NCBI GenBank assembly: GCA_022453515.1
Contig: JAJNNY010000096.1
Location: 1 to 64,000 of the forward strand
Origin: Astrocystis sublimbata
Taxonomy: Eukaryota > Ascomycota > Sordariomycetes > Xylariales > Xylariaceae
Reading direction: 5' to 3'
Length of the DNA: 64,000 nt
Below, in pieces: positions 1 through 11,036 of this stretch (the stretch's first letter is position 1; every line of letters starts with the position of its first letter). Position numbers and translations under genes: made by a program. The notes beneath the pieces are model-generated. The model had not been told where the DNA came from and made no database searches. It was given only the letters and a program-made list of their open reading frames with translations.

Positions 1-27
1 CCCTAAGAAGATCCCTAACCCTAACCC
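1..27. repeat. Telomere-type CCCTAA repeats
   Basis: The window opens with CCCTAA, a short interruption, then CCCTAACCCTAACCC. On the + strand at a left chromosome end this is the expected C-rich telomere strand of filamentous fungi. Only about three units are present, so this is either the innermost telomere or a short interstitial tract. Confidence 0.7.
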
Positions 28-900
28 GTGGGACCAGTGGACGAGCGGCAGGCTACCCGAGGAGGCGTTCCGGGAGGAGTGGCTAGTAAGGTGGCAGCGC
101 TCTCGCCCAACTAAGCATAGCTACCCTATCGCCGAGGATCTCCCACTAGAAGAAAGCGTAGTAGAACGATATAAAGGTTTGCTAAAGCATGAAGCGTCTT
201 TAATCTTTTAGATACGTACTAAAAAGATCGGCCTGCGAGCGTTCCTATACTAGTAACGAGTGCCTGGATACCCTACGCCGCTCTACGAGTGCTCTATTAG
301 AAGGGAAACAGTTGTGTACGTTATACTACACTACAGGCTTCTAATAGACAAGAGGGAGGCCCTAAGGCGCCGGCTAGCGCCTTTCGCCCTTAAATCTCAA
401 GGGGACCTAGCAGTAGCTACAGGAAACCCAACAAGCGCGCGAGAGATAGCCCACTGGATTGTTAAGACTGGGAGGATTACTATATATAACCTTGCTAAGG
501 AGATCGGAGGCGCTAAAAAGCGGCTACGCCGCCCCGAGAGGATCCAGGGTCGGGGCACACTTAAGGAGATAACTTCTGAACAGCTGCAGCGTTGCGGTGA
601 AATCGCCCGGCGTTCTAGAGTAGGGTAAATCAGCCCGCAGGGGCTAGGGAGCTCCTGTCTCCCCTTAGTTAGAGCCCTATATTCACTTTCCTCGCCTTGA
701 TTATACTGGGCGTTAGAACCTAGTATATAGGGAAAAGCGTTCTATAGCCGCTACAAAGCTTGCTACGCAGGTGTTTTATCCGACCGAAGCTAGGGGAGCT
801 CCTCTTTTCGGCACGGTTTTTGCTTGCGGGTTTTAGACAGGTAGAATAGCCGCGTTGCAAAGCAATACAGCGGATTAATTTATTATTATTATTATTATAT
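28..900 (+). mobile_element. 5'-truncated Tad-type LINE retrotransposon remnant
   Basis: From base 29 one reading frame runs to 628 and resembles the C-terminal end of fungal Tad/CgT1-type LINE ORF2, after the RNase H domain: a Trp-rich start, then a stretch around 'KIGLRAFLY', then a degraded zinc-knuckle-like block and 'ASARxIAHW'-type residues. The frame is broken by TAG near 208 and by TAG TAA near 251. All are one C-to-T change from glutamine codons, as RIP would produce. After the coding remnant about 250 bp of 3' region ends in a TTA microsatellite (about 880-900), as expected for a LINE 3' tail. The 5' part is missing and telomeric repeat lies directly upstream. The family assignment rests on remembered conserved patterns, not on a search. 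Confidence 0.65.
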
Positions 901-3900
901 AAGGAGTATAGCCTCGGCCGCACTCAGGATAGTAAGTATAGTAGCGGTTAATAAAGCTACCTATTCCTGGCTAGGAATAACGTTCCGCTATTAAAGTATA
1001 TATTTTGTTTCGTCTGGGATATGCGTAGGAGGATTGTTTATAAACCTTATTATATAGATAAGTATATAAATATCTTTTATCTAGTATAACGAAATGTTTT
1101 TTTTAAATAATAAACTATTTATTAAAGTATAACTTTATTAGTTATATATTGCTTTTTTTTGTTTAGGGAATAAAGTATCTAAGGACCGATTAGTAGCGAG
1201 TATAATATTAATTAGCTATATGCCTCACAAAGAGCTAGCAGGCTTTTTGCTATTAGCTTCTAACGTGGCTAGGATGGCGTACACTATATGATCCTCTGGA
1301 TTAGGTAGTGGGTTGTCTGCCGGGGGCTCGATAGGACCCTCGAACCTCTCTATAGGCAGGAGAGTTTAATTACGATTCCAGTCCTTAATAGCTTTTTATG
1401 TAGCTAAATCGACCGTTTTTTATAAAAGCGTATCTATTACTAGGTTTTCCCTACTAGGACGGTAATATATAATAAAATCAAACCCTAAGATATCCTTGTT
1501 TTAGGCTATTTGCTAGGCGTTAAGTTATCGTTTGGTAGCGAAGTATTAGAACGCTTAATAATTTATAAAAACGTTAAAGGGTTTTTAAAGGGCTAATAGT
1601 ATATAATTCTATTCGTATATAGCCTAGATAATAGCTAATAACTCCTTATTATAAATAGGGTAGTTATACTCTGCTACGTTTATAGTATATAATAAGTAGG
1701 CCACTAGATGCTAATTGCTTTAGTTGTCCCGTTGGGAAAGGGCCGCCAATATTATACCGTCCGAAGCGTTTGTTTTTAATTTGTTTACGGCTGTTTTACA
1801 GAAGTAAAACAAAACGGGGGCTAAATATAAGGCGTTCTTTAGACTATTAAAAACTTCTTATTGCTCTCTGGTTTATAAATATCTAAATATAGTAGTAAAA
1901 TAGTAAAAGGGTTTAGCTATTCTACTAAACCTGTTTATAAACTATCGGTAGAAATTATAAAACCTAAAAAAGGATTATAGCTTTTTAATAATCCTAGGCT
2001 TTTTTTAATTTTTAATTATAGCTATTTTTGCTTAATCGATAGATATCCCGTTTATTAATACGATATATTCTAAAAACTTTATTAAAATTATAGCGAATTC
2101 GCTTTTTTTGATATCCGCCTAGAGTCCGGCTTCGCGTAGCTTCTGTAGTACTTTCTGTATATATTCCTAATACTCTAATAGATCTTCCGAAAAAATTAGG
2201 ATATCGTCTATATATATAATATAACTCTTATCTAAATAAAGGAACAAAGCCTTATTAATATACCGCTAAAAGGTATTAGAACTATTATAAAAACCAAATA
2301 GGAGTATTTTATATTTATATTATCTAAAATATATACGGAAGGTTATTAGATTTTTAGATATAGGGTCTATATAGATCCGGTTAAAAGCCGCTTTAATATT
2401 TAGCTTAATAAAAAGCTTTATATATATCAAACAATTAAGCGTTTCGCTAATTAAAAACAAAAGATAGCGGTTTTTTTTTAACTAAATATTAAGCTCGCGA
2501 TAATTAATATAGAATTATAAACTACTATTAGGCTTTTTAGCGAAAAGAATAGGGGAGCCATACTCTATTACGCTAGGAATAATCCAGTTTTTACATAGGT
2601 GTTCCGTAAAGTATTACTTAAAAATAACCAGATAATTAGCTTTTATATTATATAAGGGATAGAGGCGTAATAACCTCGTATCTAGCTTAAGCTCGATCTT
2701 ATAATTAATACTTTTATAGAAAAGGGGAAGTTTGTTGTTTTTTATTTTAAAAAACACGTTTATAAAATCTATTACTTTTATAAACAATCTGGCACAAAGC
2801 AGAGTCTATATTTCTTTGTTTTTATTACTAATCGAATAATTAATAGTTTAATTAAATTTATAGACCGAAAAAGAAAATATATCTTTATAACTATATTATT
2901 AGTGCTATGGATCTCGGCGATTTATACTAGAGCTTTTAAAAAAGATATTTCTTAAGATAATATGGACGTCTGCGCTTAAAGCCTTACTAATTGTTTCCCT
3001 ACGGACTTTAGAACAGGAAAAGGCTTCTTAGCGAATATAACGGGAGCCTGCGGCTTGCCGAATTGTAGTAAGACTATATCCCAATAGTTGCCTTTGTATT
3101 TGCTATAATAATTTTTGATTGTTTTATGCCTAAGTAATAAGTATTTAACAGTGCTGTACTATTTTATAAGGCAGAACTTTTTAATTTTTCTATTTTATAT
3201 TTTTTAATAGTATGTTTTATTATAATTAAAAATAAATAAGTTATAGTTTAACTAATTAGCGTACTAATATAGTAATATTAGTTTTCTAGTTAATAAAATA
3301 TAGTAAATAAAACGGAAAGATTAGTTTATACTACTTATAGTTAGGTAATAAATTATAAGTAGCTAGAAAAAGCTTTCCTACAATAAAATCGAAGCTTTTA
3401 TTAGATCTAAACTCTATTTCTAGGATAGGAGTATCTTAGAAAGTCTATCCTTAGATTTAAAAATATATAGCTACCGCTATATTAACGACCTAAGAGCGTT
3501 TTTAACTAAAACTGTTTAAGGTAGCTATACTTTCGAAGTATTTTTAAAGGAGGTCCTATCGTTAGGCAAGGGGAGTTATAATTAAGCGGTTACTTAGTAG
3601 GTAGACCTTTACTTTAGTATTAACTAGTGTTTTTATTTTTATAGCGATCCTATTCTATCGAATAGTTATAGTTATTATAAAAGTATTACTACTGATTAGA
3701 TTAAAAATATTAGATTATAGTAAAGGGATTTGGAATAATAGGAGAGCTAGCTAATTAATTATATAATCTAGACCTAGGCGGGAGATTTTCCCTAGGCCTA
3801 GCAGTCTTCCGATTTGCTATTCGAAAGGATATTAGTGTTTTTAAAGGTAGAGCGGTCCATATAATCTTCCTGGCCGTTTTCTAAAAAGTATATATAAGGA

Positions 3901-5300
3901 GTTTTCTAATCCAGGTAGTTAGGGGCTATATAGCTAGGTTTACTATAGGAGTAGTAAGTAACGCTTTCTGTCCTATTAGGTGTACGAGATCGATTGTCCC
4001 TCTTTTTTTTAAAAACGGTAGGCAGATAAAAGCTTGCTTTACTATTAGCTTTGTTTTTTAGTTAAGCTTGGTTAGTTTTTTAATAGGAAGGCGCCCTGGA
4101 AGGTGAGGTTATAATTAATTGTTAGGATTAAGTCCTTTCAATAGTAGATAAGCGAGGTATAGCTTTTATAGTTATATATTACTATTTTTTTACCTATTTA
4201 ATTTTAATTAGCTATTAGGCGTAACTTAAACATTTGTTTTAGAAATTATTAAATAAAACACTAGAATTAAAATATAATAATATAACCTATATTTTTAAAT
4301 TTAGAAAAAGTTTTTAGTTTAATTTATATTTTTACTTAGTTTAAGCTAAGCTTGCTTTATTAGCTAAAAGGACCTATTAAAAACAGAAAATATAGAAATT
4401 ATTAGTATCTTTTATTTAAAAATAGTAAAATTGGTCTTTAGTTTTAGTAGTAGTGTTTAGATTACTAAATAAAAATCGGAAAAAATTATATACTTTTTTA
4501 ATAATAATTAAAAGCTCTATATTTTCCTTAGATATAAACGGTTTTAATAAAGTAGTTATTTAACCCTTAATAAATATATATAGTTAGTTAAACTTTAACT
4601 CTTTATTAGGGAAAAGCTACTAGTTTATTTATAATTTCTATTAAATACTATTTTTTTATTTTTTAAAAATAGGGTTTTATTTATTACTAAGTTTTATTAG
4701 ATTAGTAAATTTAATAAAATATTATATAGTTTTTAAACTAAACGCTAAAAAAACTATAGATTTTATACTAGGGGTCCCCTTACGCAGGCGATTATTCTCC
4801 TTACTTTAGTAGTAAAATGGGGTATTAAACCGTACTAACTAGCGATCTAAGTAAAGATTAAGCGATTGTTCCTTTATATTCCTAGCTCGTATTGCCACTT
4901 ATAATCTAGCGAACTGATCTGCCGTTAGGGAGTCTAAATCGAACGGTAGGTTGTTTGCTGATCTATCTAAGGCGCTACTTATAACTGGTTCTCGAGCTCG
5001 GCGCTATGGACTATAGAACGAGGCCTCTGTAGAGCTTAATACTAACGATAGTAAATTTTTAATTAGGGACCTGCTGCTAGCCCTAGCTGTTTTTAAACGC
5101 GTATTTAGGCCACTTTTAGTAGTCTATCCTGCTTATAGTTAAATACCCTTTGGTTTCCTACGTTTAAACGGAGTATTATTATTATAGGGTGGTATTAGTG
5201 GTTGGGCTGATCCTTTAGCTATATTGGAACCATTTTGTTTAACTAATACTTCGATAGTATTTATCGATTTCTTAAGGTTTGGTTTCTTAAACCCATTAAG
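898..5300 (-). mobile_element. Degenerate Ty3/gypsy LTR retrotransposon (gag-pol on minus strand)
   Basis: The region is very AT-rich and full of stops, but translated minus-strand pieces line up in gypsy order. There is a gag-like CCHC knuckle near 3912-3958, reverse transcriptase blocks at about 2090-2640 (the 'PYGSPILFxKKPNxSL' and 'LLFGFYN' regions), an RNase H end at about 1380-1850 (including 'YNYPIYNKELLAI' and 'GRENxVxDxL'-type residues) and the zinc-binding start of integrase at about 900-1260 ('ERYxxPG', degraded). The integrase stops abruptly at the LINE tail near 898, so the 3' part is missing. No intact LTR is visible and the right border is approximate. Cys and His codons of the zinc motifs have become Tyr codons, consistent with RIP. 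Confidence 0.7.
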
Positions 5301-5339
5301 GTATTCTATACTATAGTAGCGTTTTTAATATAGCTTTTT

Positions 5340-6390
5340 TAGCTAGATAAATAACCAGCGTTACTATATATTAAATAGAAAATACTAGTAAAAAGATAAA
5401 AATAATAATAATTAAAATAATAAGGCAGCTTAACAATTAAAAAATTATAGAATTAAAGCTATCTATAATTACTAAATCTAGGCGTATATATAGAGATATA
5501 TACTAGTTACTATTAGAGGTAAAACTTTTATACGGTATTAATTTAAAAACAAAGCTTTTAATCGAATAATTTAGGAGTCTTAATATTATATTACGGCGAG
5601 CGTACTAAGAAGCTAGGATAAAGCTAGTAGTAGTAGCTAATACTCTATTAATAAGAATATTAAAACTAAAAAAAGAAAGAGAAAAGAGAACTAGATATAG
5701 CGAGACAGTGTCTCTCTATATACGTATTGCCTTATGTAAATCCTTTCTTTATCTAGTAGCAGCTTAGTCATGTGATAGGTCTACTAGCTGTAACAAGTGT
5801 GGCAAGAATAACTATACTAATACTTACAGTTAAAGAACGACCTATTATACCTAATTTTCTAACAATAATAACTAAAATAACTATTAAGACACCCTTAGGA
5901 AGCTAGGCATTATAGACCACTATTTGAAAGCTAGCTAAGTCCTACCCTTCCTTTAATAATCTATCGCAACGGCTGTTCTCCGCGAAGGCTAGTAAGGCCC
6001 TTGATCTAAAGGCTAAGAAAATCGCGTTTTTAGAAACAAAGGTCGAGACTCTAGAGGCTTAGATCGCTAGGAAGGCTAAAAACAAGCGGAAGGCAGTTAG
6101 ATTACCGCCCGGAGAATCTTTTTATCGTATGATACACATACGGCAGGCGAAACGCATATTAAGGCGTAGAATTATATATACAGACGAAGCCGCTGATATA
6201 AATATTCCGGAACGCGAGGATACAGATATAAAAGATGTAATTCAGGTTAGAAATACTTAAAAACAACGAATATGCCGAAAACAGTATCAAAAACAAAGTG
6301 TTCGTGGCGTAAATAGCTTTAGAAGTTGTGCGCGTAGGTGGCCGGGGGGTGGTTCGCGATGGCAGGGGTTCGTGATGCAGGGGTTTTGCT
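5340..6390 (+). mobile_element. Decayed pogo/Fot1-type DNA transposon remnant, right end
   Basis: The + strand carries scraps like the C-terminal part of pogo/Fot1 transposases: a degraded CxxCGKxxY knuckle near 5789-5835 and a basic, Lys-rich coiled tail at about 5990-6250, with several in-frame stops. The right border is placed at 6390, where the sequence reads as a terminal inverted repeat ending ...GGGGTTTTGCT followed by TA. This terminus resembles the perfect inverted repeats of the element at 13420-15357 (AGCA..ACCCCTGCATCACGA in both). The left border could not be found in the RIP-degraded sequence, so the start is a guess. Confidence 0.5.
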
Positions 6391-6392
6391 TA

Positions 6393-6819
6393 CCCTCTTT
6401 GTCACGAACCAACAGGAAACGACCTGTCGGGAAGGCCTAGTGAGGACAGACAGTTATGCCTAAGCGGGTAGGCGCGGGGCTGGGAGGACAAGCCACGCAA
6501 AGCGCCAAGAGATAGGTCACGTGACAGGATCACCAGCTCACGCCAGTGAGCCAGTGAACCAAGGTGGCTCACCAGATCGTATGGGTGAGCCAGTGAGCAG
6601 AGACATTGTGTGAAGGAAGGAAATACTATATAGCCTCGACGGCATTCCTATATATCTAGTCTTTCCTTACTTCACTATTCAATCTAAGCATACCAACAGT
6701 TCTTGGAATAGGAGTAACCTCCTAACGATTTAGTGAACGATACTTTATATTGCTTAGCGATCCTTTGTTATAAGCTTAGCCCTTATCCTTAGGAACATAA
6801 ACCCACTAAGACCCCTACT
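6393..6819. other. Gene-free stretch, possible LTR remnant
   Basis: There is no coding signal. It holds short repeats of GTGAGCCAGTGA in both orientations (about 6520-6600), followed by a TATATA-containing segment and an end reading ATACCAACA. This is reminiscent of a solo LTR of a copia-like element, but no partner LTR is present to prove it. Confidence 0.25.
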
Positions 6820-7965
6820 CTACCCTGTACTCAGTGTTACGGATAGAGCAGTCGTTACACTCTTGCAGTCAAAACTGTGACCCTCACTCTCCACGAAAGG
6901 TCTCCCTTGCCTCCAGCGCTCGGCAAGCTCTGATTCTGAATTGTGTGGAGTCTCATCCTTGTACAATTCAATAGCCTTAGTAACCCAACCAGACATATCC
7001 TCATACGGAATGCGAAGTTCCGCGTCGTCCAAACCATCGATGTTGCGTTCTGACGGGGGTAGTAGGTATCGGAATGGGATAACGAGCTCGCCTGGCAGGG
7101 CCTGATTGTTTTGGCGAAATATTCTTCGGCTGTCAAGAAATAGGTTGAAACTGTCCTCGTCTTCGTTGGTGGTGGTGGCCCAAAGCGAAAATGAAGAGCA
7201 TCCGGTTTGTACGCCGTGCTCATCTGGATAATCAATATCGATCATCAAAAGCGTACAAGGGCTCTGGTAGAAATAGGGCTCGAAACTCTCGAATCTGAGT
7301 TGTTCCCTCTCTCCCTGGGTGTATGCGACTTCGACGATAAAGGTCGGGGCCGTGCGATCCTCGAAACGCAGCTGATCGTCGGGACACTTTATGCCGCCCG
7401 GGATCAGTACTCCTAAATCACAAAATCGTAATTTCTTGCGGAGGTCCCGCAGATGAGGAATTTCCTGTGCAATGCGATCCAACTCCTTATCGAGTGCAAA
7501 TTCGAGTTCACGCCTGACCTCGTCGTGAACGATGCTTGCCAAAAGCCGAAGAGTCAGGGCCTTGGTGGCCGGGTTCCATTCCATGTTCAGCGAGTCCTCG
7601 CCTCTGAAACAGCCGTAATACATACCCTCAGTATCAAAAATTAGACTACGTAGCAATTCGGGCGCGCCCTCACTTGTGTATCGGAATGTGACATAATCCC
7701 AGCACGAAGGCAACGGCTGCTTTTTCCAATGTGCCCACATAAGCCTAAACGCTTGACTCAAAATCTCTTGGTCTGGTGTTCCGTCGGGGAAGATTGGACC
7801 CTTGGCAAGCCCTCGAACCTCGAGCTCCGGACCAGCTTCTGTCATGCCGAATGCTGCAACTTCAGTGCCCGACAGGCATGACAGCGGACTTGCGTTTGCG
7901 TCGTAATATGGAGAGTCACTATCCTCGGAGCTGACGCTTTCGGCTGAGCCGCTTGCGCTCGACAT
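6820..7965 (-). CDS. Unrecognised 381-aa protein, possible PD-(D/E)XK-like fold
   Basis: This is a single-exon frame from a true ATG at 7965. The N-terminal ~40 residues are Ser/Asp/Glu-rich and probably disordered; the rest looks globular. I do not recognise a named family. Mid-protein there is a segment 'CPDDQLRFEDRTAPTFIVEV' (PD, then about 16 residues, then xVEV), which recalls the PD...(D/E)xx pattern of restriction-endonuclease-fold proteins such as the Uma2 group. The Lys expected after ExV is not in the usual place (EVAYTQ), so an active nuclease is not supported. It is the first intact gene inward of the decayed subtelomeric repeats. Codon use is ordinary, so it looks like a real expressed gene, but its function is unknown. 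Confidence 0.6.
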   Translation of the reverse strand: MSSASGSAESVSSEDSDSPYYDANASPLSCLSGTEVAAFGMTEAGPELEVRGLAKGPIFPDGTPDQEILSQAFRLMWAHWKKQPLPSCWDYVTFRYTSEGAPELLRSLIFDTEGMYYGCFRGEDSLNMEWNPATKALTLRLLASIVHDEVRRELEFALDKELDRIAQEIPHLRDLRKKLRFCDLGVLIPGGIKCPDDQLRFEDRTAPTFIVEVAYTQGEREQLRFESFEPYFYQSPCTLLMIDIDYPDEHGVQTGCSSFSLWATTTNEDEDSFNLFLDSRRIFRQNNQALPGELVIPFRYLLPPSERNIDGLDDAELRIPYEDMSGWVTKAIELYKDETPHNSESELAERWRQGRPFVESEGHSFDCKSVTTALSVTLSTG

Positions 7966-8846
7966 GGTAATTGGTGGTGATTTGGATGGCGAGATGAGAT
8001 GTGAATGAAGGAATGCTGCGAGGCAAGGAAAGATGAGAAGTACGAGACCGGTTGGAGCCGTTTATAAGGGCGGAGGTGGTCGTGGGTTGGCTGGCGTGGA
8101 GTGGGCGACGCGGACGTGAAAGAGTTGAAAGAGAATGAATGGACGCGGGCAAGCAAAACACGAGGTCTAAGTAAGGCAAGGTAAGGCAAGGCAAGGTCAA
8201 GTACCCAGAGGTAGGTAATAGAAAGGTGCTATTAGTGAATGCTAGCACGAGGTACGGACTGTGTTCGAGAGGCAAGGTACAGAAGGAAGAAGCGAGGAAA
8301 GTAGGTACTGACCTACTAGGCCCTGCAGAATGAGTCAAACATGCTAGTGGCTAGTGGCAGTAGCCTAGCAACAAACGACAATCAACAAATAGTTGAGGTT
8401 TCATGGAATGATTCATTATGAAAGTACAGCTGAAGCATTGCGCTCGGAGCGCCACCCAATGATAGGTGTCGGATCTTGACGAAAATCAAACAACGTACTT
8501 GAAAGTGGAGAACTATGAAAGTAGTGAATTGAATTGACTAATACCTCTCTTGATACAGTGTGCATGGGATCTTTCCTGCTTTCCTGTAGGTAAGATGTGT
8601 TTGCTACTTCCGACCGCAGACCTCATTGCTTTCCAAGCTCATAAAGTCAGTGGTGGTCTGTGCATCCGAGTAACACCAGAACATGGTATTGCGTCAAATG
8701 CCAATGTTGGCAAACTTCGCAGCTATTGGGCAATTAAATCAGCGGGCATGAGGATTAGTAAGATCAATAGGTATAAGGGCTAGGCGACCAATTGGTATGA
8801 GTAGATTTGACAGCCAAGTTTAATTGCTACTAGACCCTTTGGAGAG
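7966..8846. other. Intergenic, upstream of the 381-aa gene
   Basis: Open frames here overlap on the minus strand and are low-complexity or Ser/Pro/Thr-rich shadows. A TACCTAGGTA-like palindromic context and AAGGCAAGG repeats (about 8175-8200) are visible. No gene is supported. Confidence 0.5.
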
Positions 8847-9041
8847 TCAAACCTTCCTCCCAGCGTCTTTCATCCAATCACCTGAGCCTTTTGTTGGCTG
8901 CTTTGGAGGTTCATAGTTAGCAGCATCGACAAGCCATTGCAAATTGGAAGATTCCTTGTCTTTTTTCTCCTCCTCCTTTCCCTCATCGTTCACGGATGGT
9001 GCTCCCTTGGAAGGGTCAGTAGGCTTTTCGTGATGAGGCAT
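8847..9041 (-). CDS. Small hydrophilic protein, 64 aa, hypothetical
   Basis: The first true ATG of this frame is at 9041. The frame extends upstream only with non-ATG starts, so an upstream exon is possible. The predicted 64-residue product is very hydrophilic: a His/Pro-rich start, a Glu/Lys-rich middle (EGKEEEKKDKE), then 'NLQWLVDAANYEPPKQP' and a basic end. The Trp-containing motif after a charged linker looks like a constrained sequence rather than random translation. No domain is recognised and it may be spurious. Confidence 0.35.
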   Translation of the reverse strand: MPHHEKPTDPSKGAPSVNDEGKEEEKKDKESSNLQWLVDAANYEPPKQPTKGSGDWMKDAGRKV

Positions 9042-9504
9042 AGTGTTACTTGAGTTCTGCTCGGTAATATGATGAAGTAATGTCCAATGTTTTGAATGAA
9101 TGGGTTTTAGACTTACACTATCAATATTCACTCAACACGATCGAAAGGAGTTAGGGTCAAAATAAGGAAATTGCATCAACTAGCCTGTATACCTAGGTAT
9201 ATAACACATTTGGCGTGAGTGTCATACAATAACATGGATCTCTTTGTTCCTGCAGCACAGTTTTCATATAATCGATTTGTTCAAAGATGCGGCGCCTTTG
9301 TTTGATGATACACTAGCGTGACTGTCGCTCCTCACTTTAATCAAGTAACAGTCAGGTAAGTTGGCGTCAAGCCATTGGGGCAAAGCTCATCAATCCTATG
9401 TCCACTTCTATAAGAACCACATGTGTTCTTTGCCGTCAAATCTGTCTGAAGATTCACCCTGGGCCAGATGGTAAGCAAATTGACAATTTCACATCTCATC
9501 CTTT

Positions 9505-11036
9505 CTACATGTCTCCTTTCCACTCAGCTACCAGGAGCCACAGATTGGAACCTGGAGGCTGCTTTGCCCCTTGAAACTCAAAACGGGCATCGGTATCGCT
9601 GAAAAGCTTGGCCCAGTCATCCACTTCTCGCTCATGAGAATTCTGTAGCTCCGTCATAGTAAGGTCCATAGATCTGTCAAGGTAGGTGGGTTAGTAGACA
9701 CTCAAGAGATGAAACCCATTTCGGTCTTGAATGACCAAGAGTTTATAACTTACCGAAGTCGTTCCTCCTGCCATTTAGATAACACTCCGGGTTGTGGTAA
9801 AACATTGTCATTGACAACAACCTTGGCACCCCGCTTGAGTGCAGGGATAAGTTTCTTCAGAATGTCGATGCAGTATTTATCAGACCAATTGTGAAATATC
9901 CAACGGAAGAAATACACATCCGCTCCAAATACTGGTTGTTCTGTGAAGAAATCATGGGTCATGAACTCAACGCGATCTGCTAATTCAGATGGCCTTTCCT
10001 TTTCTGCCGCTGCGACTACGGGTTCCAGGTCTTGAACCACGCATTTCACAGATGGGAACTGACGTGCAATTGCGAAAGAGGCGAAGCCTTGAGATCCGCC
10101 AACCTAAGTAAAGCATAAGCGAGCTCTCCAGTGACTGCGCATAGCCGGGGCACTGATCAACTTACATCCACGACTGTACCACCCTTCAGGTCACCCCAAG
10201 GAAAGTTCTGTACGACGTGGTCTAATTCAAACCCAGTACCTTCAGTAAACGATCTCATGGCATTACCAAACCGGCGAGCGCGCTCAGGAAATTGAGAAAA
10301 TTCCATATACACTGAGTTCTCTGTCCCGTTGGCTACAGAGAATCCCTGTTACACATGATAAGCCTTTTTGACAACGAAAAGTTCGCTTGCATGGGTAATG
10401 AATTACTCACAGTCTCGTTGGGCTCCTGGGAGCCCGACCACTTATCCAAGGCATTGCAAGTCTGAGCGGCAGCTTGCCATAAGTCATCTGTACTGGCGCC
10501 AACCCAGTCATGGATGACTTGATCCTCGGCTAGTAGTCGCGACACTGCATTGTGGACAACAACACCTGGACGTGGTTCAGAAAATATGTCTTTCACAATC
10601 GCATGCCGAATGAATCGACGAACAAGGCCCTGTTCAAGACCAGTCGCCGCAGCTATGTCTGCGAAGGAGGTCTCTTCGCCGACAGGAAACGAGTGAGCGA
10701 TGCGGTATCGCGTGATTGCTTGTTGGCTGATAAGCTCATCATGCTAGATACTTTTGTTTAGATTGTTCGCTGCCGCGTTGTAGTCCATAAACTCACTGTG
10801 TAGCTCATGAGATATTCCCTCGGCCCGAGGATCAGACGTCGCAACTCTAGCGTGTCGTCAATGACTGCAACCCTCGATGACTCAAGCTCCACTTCATCTT
10901 TAGGGATCAAAGTGTCACGAGGGCCAGTCACATCAAAGGAAGGTAGAGGTAGACCATGCTGGAGCAGGTAATCGTTCACCTTTGTTGTATTGCTGGCGAT
11001 CCTGTTTGCCAATTCCACAATGCGGGATGTCTCCAT
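9505..11036 (-). CDS. SAM-dependent O-methyltransferase (COMT-like)
   Basis: Five exons with canonical splice sites give a 423-aa protein: 11036-10797, 10743-10411, 10345-10166, 10103-9754 and 9673-9505; all phases agree. The layout is that of fungal secondary-metabolite O-methyltransferases of the Methyltransf_2 family: an N-terminal winged-helix dimerisation region with 'FADIAAATGLEQGLVRRFIR', then the Rossmann SAM-binding domain. The SAM glycine motif (VVD|VGGSQGFASFAIA) is split by intron 3. Downstream are the acidic 'VQDLEPV' strand end and 'FFRWIFHNWSDKY', whose HNW is the usual place of the catalytic His. The reaction is methylation of a hydroxyl on a small aromatic or polyketide-type molecule; the substrate is unknown. 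It faces the decayed biosynthetic locus at 16-30 kb, with the membrane protein gene between. No lesion is seen. Confidence 0.85.
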
